Origin: Streptomyces sp. QL37
GTDB lineage: Bacteria > Actinomycetota > Actinomycetes > Streptomycetales > Streptomycetaceae
Length of the DNA: 64,000 nt
Assembly: GCF_002941025.1 (NCBI RefSeq)
Contig: NZ_PTJS01000001.1
Location: 8,393,765 to 8,457,764 of the forward strand
Direction of reading: 5' to 3'
Shown here: positions 61,145-64,000 of the stretch, in pieces
Position numbering within the stretch: position 1 is the stretch's first letter
Layout: each line of letters starts with the position of its first letter
Made by a program: the position numbers and the translations under genes
The notes under the pieces: generated by a model
The model's input: only the letters and a program-made list of their open reading frames with translations
Database searches by the model: none
Told to the model about the DNA's origin: nothing

Positions 61145-61498
61145 TCAGCCCGCCTCGCCCGAACCGAGGGCGTCGGCTCGCCGCACCATGTCAGCCGCGA
61201 TGTCGTCCCAGTCCGGGCCATGCATCCACAGGCTCTCCGCCGCTTCCCGCAGCAGGGCAGGCTCGTCCGGCCGTAGCAGGAGCACCAGCCGATAGGCCAG
61301 GTTCCGGATCCAGACGGGCAGGTGACCGTCGACCACATGCGGGCTGAGCTCATGGAGCATGGCCAGGATCGATTCAGCGTCGGCGAAAGTCAGCTCCTCG
61401 ACGAAGTAATGCTCCCGGTGCTCGAGTCGGCACTCCGGCGTGGTCCGGGACTCATCTCCGTAGAGACACCGGGCGTGCTCGGTCAGATCACGGTGCAT
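61145..61498 (-). CDS. Hypothetical protein
   Basis: A 117-residue protein: MHRDLTEHARCLYGDESRTT, then an alpha-helical region EELTFADAESILAMLHELS and WIRNLAYRLVLLLRPDEPALL. No known family was recognised. Codon use is normal. It is read in the same direction as the histone-like gene, 110 bases downstream of it, and could be its operon partner. Confidence 0.6.
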   Translation of the reverse strand: MHRDLTEHARCLYGDESRTTPECRLEHREHYFVEELTFADAESILAMLHELSPHVVDGHLPVWIRNLAYRLVLLLRPDEPALLREAAESLWMHGPDWDDIAADMVRRADALGSGEAG

Positions 61499-61608
61499 GA
61501 CTTGAGGCTACGACGCCGTGATCCGCCGGACAGCCCTGGGGAGCCATCTCGGTCGGCGGGTCCGCGATAGCAGATGAGGGTGCAGGCGGCGATGTCGGTC
61601 GTGCCCGC

Positions 61609-62388
61609 TCAGTCGGCCGAAGTGCTCCGTGTCGCCTCGCGTGCTTCGGTGAGGGCCCGCTGCCTGAGGTCGCCGCCGAACAACTGGATCGTCGCGGCGG
61701 CCAGGACGTCATCCCTCCCGATGGTCCGCCCGTCCCCCCTGCGGGCGGACGGGGCCCGGCGTGAATCCGTGAGGGACGGGGGTGGGGCCGGTTCGCCCGA
61801 CATCGCCAGGGTGACTGTACCGAAACGTTTGACCCCGCCCTCGCGGACGACCACGGCCGCGTCCCGGGCGAGGTCCGTCAGGAACACGCTCGCGATTCCG
61901 TCCAGGTCGCGGACCATCGCCGGGACGGCCGTCGTTCCCCGGCTCAGCAGCAGCTTCTTGACCCCGGCCTCGAACCTGTGGGCGCCGACCACAGCGCTCG
62001 GTCTGCGGGACCTGCTGCGCCTACGCAAGGGCACGATGACACCCTTGGCGTCGTACAGCACACCGGTCAGGCCTCGAAACGTCGGGCTGTGGTCGTACCA
62101 CTTGCTCCCTACCTCGAGCTCGACGTTCCGGTCGATCGCCGAGAGAAGGTCCCCGGGTATCAGCTTCTTCCGGCCCTCCTCCGCCGCCGCTTTCCGCGCG
62201 CCGTCGATGATCTCCGTCAGCACTGTCCGAGTCACCGACGCAGCGGCCCACGCGGCAGGCCGAGAGATGTGCATCGGGGTCACGTCCCTGAACACCGCTC
62301 TGACGAGAGGAGGTTTGAACGGCGAGACACTCATGACCGAGGCGGTCTCGGGACCACTGCGCTCAGGACGCACGGGCTGTGCGGTCAT
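61609..62388 (-). CDS. Double histone-fold protein (H2A-H2B-like doublet)
   Basis: A 259-residue protein with two histone-like units. Fold 1, about residues 23-93, contains PFKPPLVRAVFRDV, a long helix ASVTRTVLTEIIDGARKAAA, then EGRKKLIPGDLLSAIDRN; this follows archaeal histone order (GRKxIxxxD) and resembles H2A's RIIPRHLQLAIRN. Fold 2, about 138-252, contains GIASVFLTDLARDAAVVV and, after an insertion of about 33 residues, GRTIGRDDVLAAATIQLFGGD with a helix resembling H2B's alpha-C. A basic patch RRRSRSRRP joins the folds. ATG 62388 is chosen (AGGGAG 11 bases upstream); 62334 is an alternative. DNA compaction is inferred only. Confidence 0.75.
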   Translation of the reverse strand: MTAQPVRPERSGPETASVMSVSPFKPPLVRAVFRDVTPMHISRPAAWAAASVTRTVLTEIIDGARKAAAEEGRKKLIPGDLLSAIDRNVELEVGSKWYDHSPTFRGLTGVLYDAKGVIVPLRRRSRSRRPSAVVGAHRFEAGVKKLLLSRGTTAVPAMVRDLDGIASVFLTDLARDAAVVVREGGVKRFGTVTLAMSGEPAPPPSLTDSRRAPSARRGDGRTIGRDDVLAAATIQLFGGDLRQRALTEAREATRSTSAD

Positions 62389-62630
62389 CGGAAGAAACGC
62401 TCCCTGTGCCGGAGTTGTCAGAGCCCACACTTCACCACGCGGACCCGATTCTTCCCCCATCCTCCGTGGAAGCCGAAGGACTGCGCACCGGGCGTGAGGG
62501 AGGACGACACCCGGTGGGCGGTCTGCGCGATGCACCGGGTCGGTGCCTGACCGCGCACTGCCGTGGCTCCCTGCCGGTGGACGTCCAGGAGGCCCGGACC
62601 GGCAGGGGGAGCGTTCCGCAGGGGACGCGG

Positions 62631-63170
62631 TCATCGCCTTGGCAGGCGGTGCAGCACCACCTCGCCGAGCATCCCGTCCGCCACCGTGCAGGTCATGTAG
62701 GTGCAGTATGGCTGTCGTCTGCGGTCCGTCGGCGACCCCGGGTTCAGCAGGCGCGGCCCGCCTGGCGCTTCGGTGTCCCAGGGGATGTGGCTGTGGCCGA
62801 AGACCAGAACGTCCAGGTCGGGGTAGAGCGCGGCGCAACGTGCCTCCCGCCCGCGGGCCGCCCCCGTCTCGTGGACGACGCCGAACCGCAGGCCACCCAG
62901 CCGGACGCGGGCGACCTCCGGCAACCGGGCCCGCAGGTCCGGGCCGTCGTTGTTCCCGTACACCCCGATCAGGCGTCGCGCGCGTCCTTCCAGCAGGTCC
63001 AGGGTGGCCTCGTCGACCCAGTCCCCGGCGTGGACCACGACGTCCGCCCGGTCCGTCTCGCGCAGCAGTTCATCGGGGAGCCGCCGGGCGCGCAGGGGCA
63101 CATGGGTGTCCGAGACGAGCAGCAGCCGCACAGGAAAGCGCTTCGGCGCACTGGCCGTGTTCTCGTTCAT
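62631..63170 (-). CDS. YfcE-like metallophosphoesterase
   Basis: A 179-residue calcineurin-like phosphoesterase: LLVSDTHVP, VHAGDWVDEATL, VYGNNDGPDL and VFGHSHIPWDT give the five metal-binding blocks. It hydrolyses phosphodiesters; YfcE-type enzymes act on small substrates in vitro. ATG 63170 begins MNENTASAPKRF. Its role beside the histone-like gene is unknown. Confidence 0.9.
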   Translation of the reverse strand: MNENTASAPKRFPVRLLLVSDTHVPLRARRLPDELLRETDRADVVVHAGDWVDEATLDLLEGRARRLIGVYGNNDGPDLRARLPEVARVRLGGLRFGVVHETGAARGREARCAALYPDLDVLVFGHSHIPWDTEAPGGPRLLNPGSPTDRRRQPYCTYMTCTVADGMLGEVVLHRLPRR

Positions 63171-63297
63171 CCGCCTGCCCTTTCTCCTTGGGTTCGCCCG
63201 GTCTACCGCCCGTAGGCGTCCTTGCGCGGGAGGGACCGCATCCCGGCGTGGCGGCCGGGGGCAAGGGCAGCTCCTGGCAGGGGGCCGGCGGGCACCG

Positions 63298-63455
63298 AGG
63301 GGCGGGGGGACGAGGTCCTGGGCTGGTCCGACACCGGCTCCTACGCCCAGTACGCCCTGGCGCCCGCGGCCGTTCCCGCTCCCAAAGCCGCCCAGGCGCA
63401 GCAGGCCAGCGATGCCGGCCACAACCGCGGCAAAATCGTCCTCACCGTCAACTGA
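63298..63455 (+). pseudogene. Quinone oxidoreductase relic with internal deletion
   Basis: The frame encodes GDEVLGWSDTGSYAQYAL, a typical N-terminal GroES-like segment of zinc-type quinone oxidoreductases, then jumps directly to QASDAGHNRGKIVLTVN, the usual extreme C-terminus. The NAD-binding domain between them (about 200 residues) is gone. No proper start is seen. This is a clear remnant. Confidence 0.75.
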
Positions 63456-63636
63456 CCGATCATCCCCACTCTCGCGATCAGGGAGCAGTACCGTCCGGCA
63501 CGACCCCAGCGGAGCTGCCCGGAGGAACGCGCCGGACGCATGATCGCGAGGGGCACCCCCAGGACCGTACTGCTGTGATCCGACCGCCGAGCCGGGACCC
63601 GGGTACCGGCTCAACTTCCGTGATGTTTCCCAGCGG

Positions 63637-63938
63637 TCAGCGCGTCAGCGCGGCTGCGAGTTGCGCGGCCGGGTCGCCGGCGGCTCGATGCCGTGACTGC
63701 CCGGGCGGCCAGGTGGAGATGCCGTCGTCCGGCCACCGCGGAACCACGTGGAGTGCAGGTGGCGCACGGACTGCTCCGACCCCGGGCCACTTGCGTTGAG
63801 GACGTTCACGCCGGTCGCGTTCAGTGCGGAGCGCATGGCCCCCGTCAGTCGCTTGACCAGCTCGACCGTCTAGGACAGCACCTCGGCGGGCGTGTCGAAG
63901 ACGTCGGCGTAGTGGCTGGTCGGCACCACGACTCCCAT
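63637..63938 (-). pseudogene. HIT-family protein pseudogene
   Basis: The frame from ATG 63938 reads MGVVVPTSHYADVFDTPAEV, then meets an in-frame TAG at 63870-63872 where Gln is usual; it continues LVKRLTGAMRSALNATG and SEQSVRHLH, the start of the HIT motif, then loses one base near 63751. In the shifted frame HVVPRWPDDGISTW follows to a stop at 63637. The enzyme is therefore inactivated twice. Confidence 0.82.
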
Positions 63939-64000
63939 GCGTACGCCAACGGGTGGGTCAAGGCGTTCAAGGCCCAGTCAGTCCGGTCGGGAAACGTACG

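Noticed and set aside
62389-62838. Long N-terminal extension of the histone-like protein
   Set aside because: The extension overlaps the metallophosphoesterase gene in another frame and reads as low-complexity Pro/Arg/Gly sequence.

Overview
The window is very GC-rich, with strongly GC-biased third codon positions, frequent GTG starts and long spurious reading frames on every strand. Together with DUF1707, DUF5133 and DUF6243 proteins, an F420-type LLM oxidoreductase, a mycothiol-transferase-like DinB protein, a CebR box and a Zur box, this points to a Streptomyces chromosome. No rRNA, tRNA, CRISPR array, insertion sequence or replication origin was seen. All calls come from reading the sequence; no database search was run.

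Left part (1-20 kb): small metabolic and stress genes, then a fructose operon on the minus strand (fruR, fruK, fruA, ptsH, tyrosine-phosphatase-like gene), a PepSY lipoprotein, secreted hydrolases, an NLP/NPP1 necrosis-inducing-like protein, and a MerR/old-yellow-enzyme divergent pair. At 20.7-20.9 kb an alpha/beta hydrolase has a strong promoter with two operator-like repeats, facing what looks like a truncated TetR start. At 21.7 kb a ZTP (pfl) riboswitch precedes folD.

Middle part (22-35 kb): LLM oxidoreductase, glycerophosphodiester phosphodiesterase, MFS transporter, cold-shock protein, geranylgeranyl-reductase-family flavoprotein, secreted chorismate mutase, DUF218 protein, and a LysR regulator divergent from an aldo/keto reductase and an SRPBCC protein. 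From 35.8 to 44.3 kb lies an acyl-CoA (possibly steroid or branched-chain) catabolic cluster: SDR, MaoC hydratase, thioesterase, TetR, acyl-CoA dehydrogenase, Ltp2-like thiolase-fold protein, DUF35 partner and acyl-CoA synthetase. Two similar operator-like sites precede its two plus-strand units.

Right part (44-64 kb): two MFS transporters, a P450, a DUF1453 membrane protein with a two-component system, a Zur-controlled AztABCD-type zinc uptake locus with two AztD-like proteins, and a secreted GH9 cellulase with a perfect CebR box. The last 3 kb is unusual: truncated or frame-shifted relics (PucR, quinone oxidoreductase, HIT protein) surround an intact 259-residue protein that reads as two fused histone folds, the first with H2A-like and the second with H2B-like features. 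This histone-fold doublet is the most striking item in the window.
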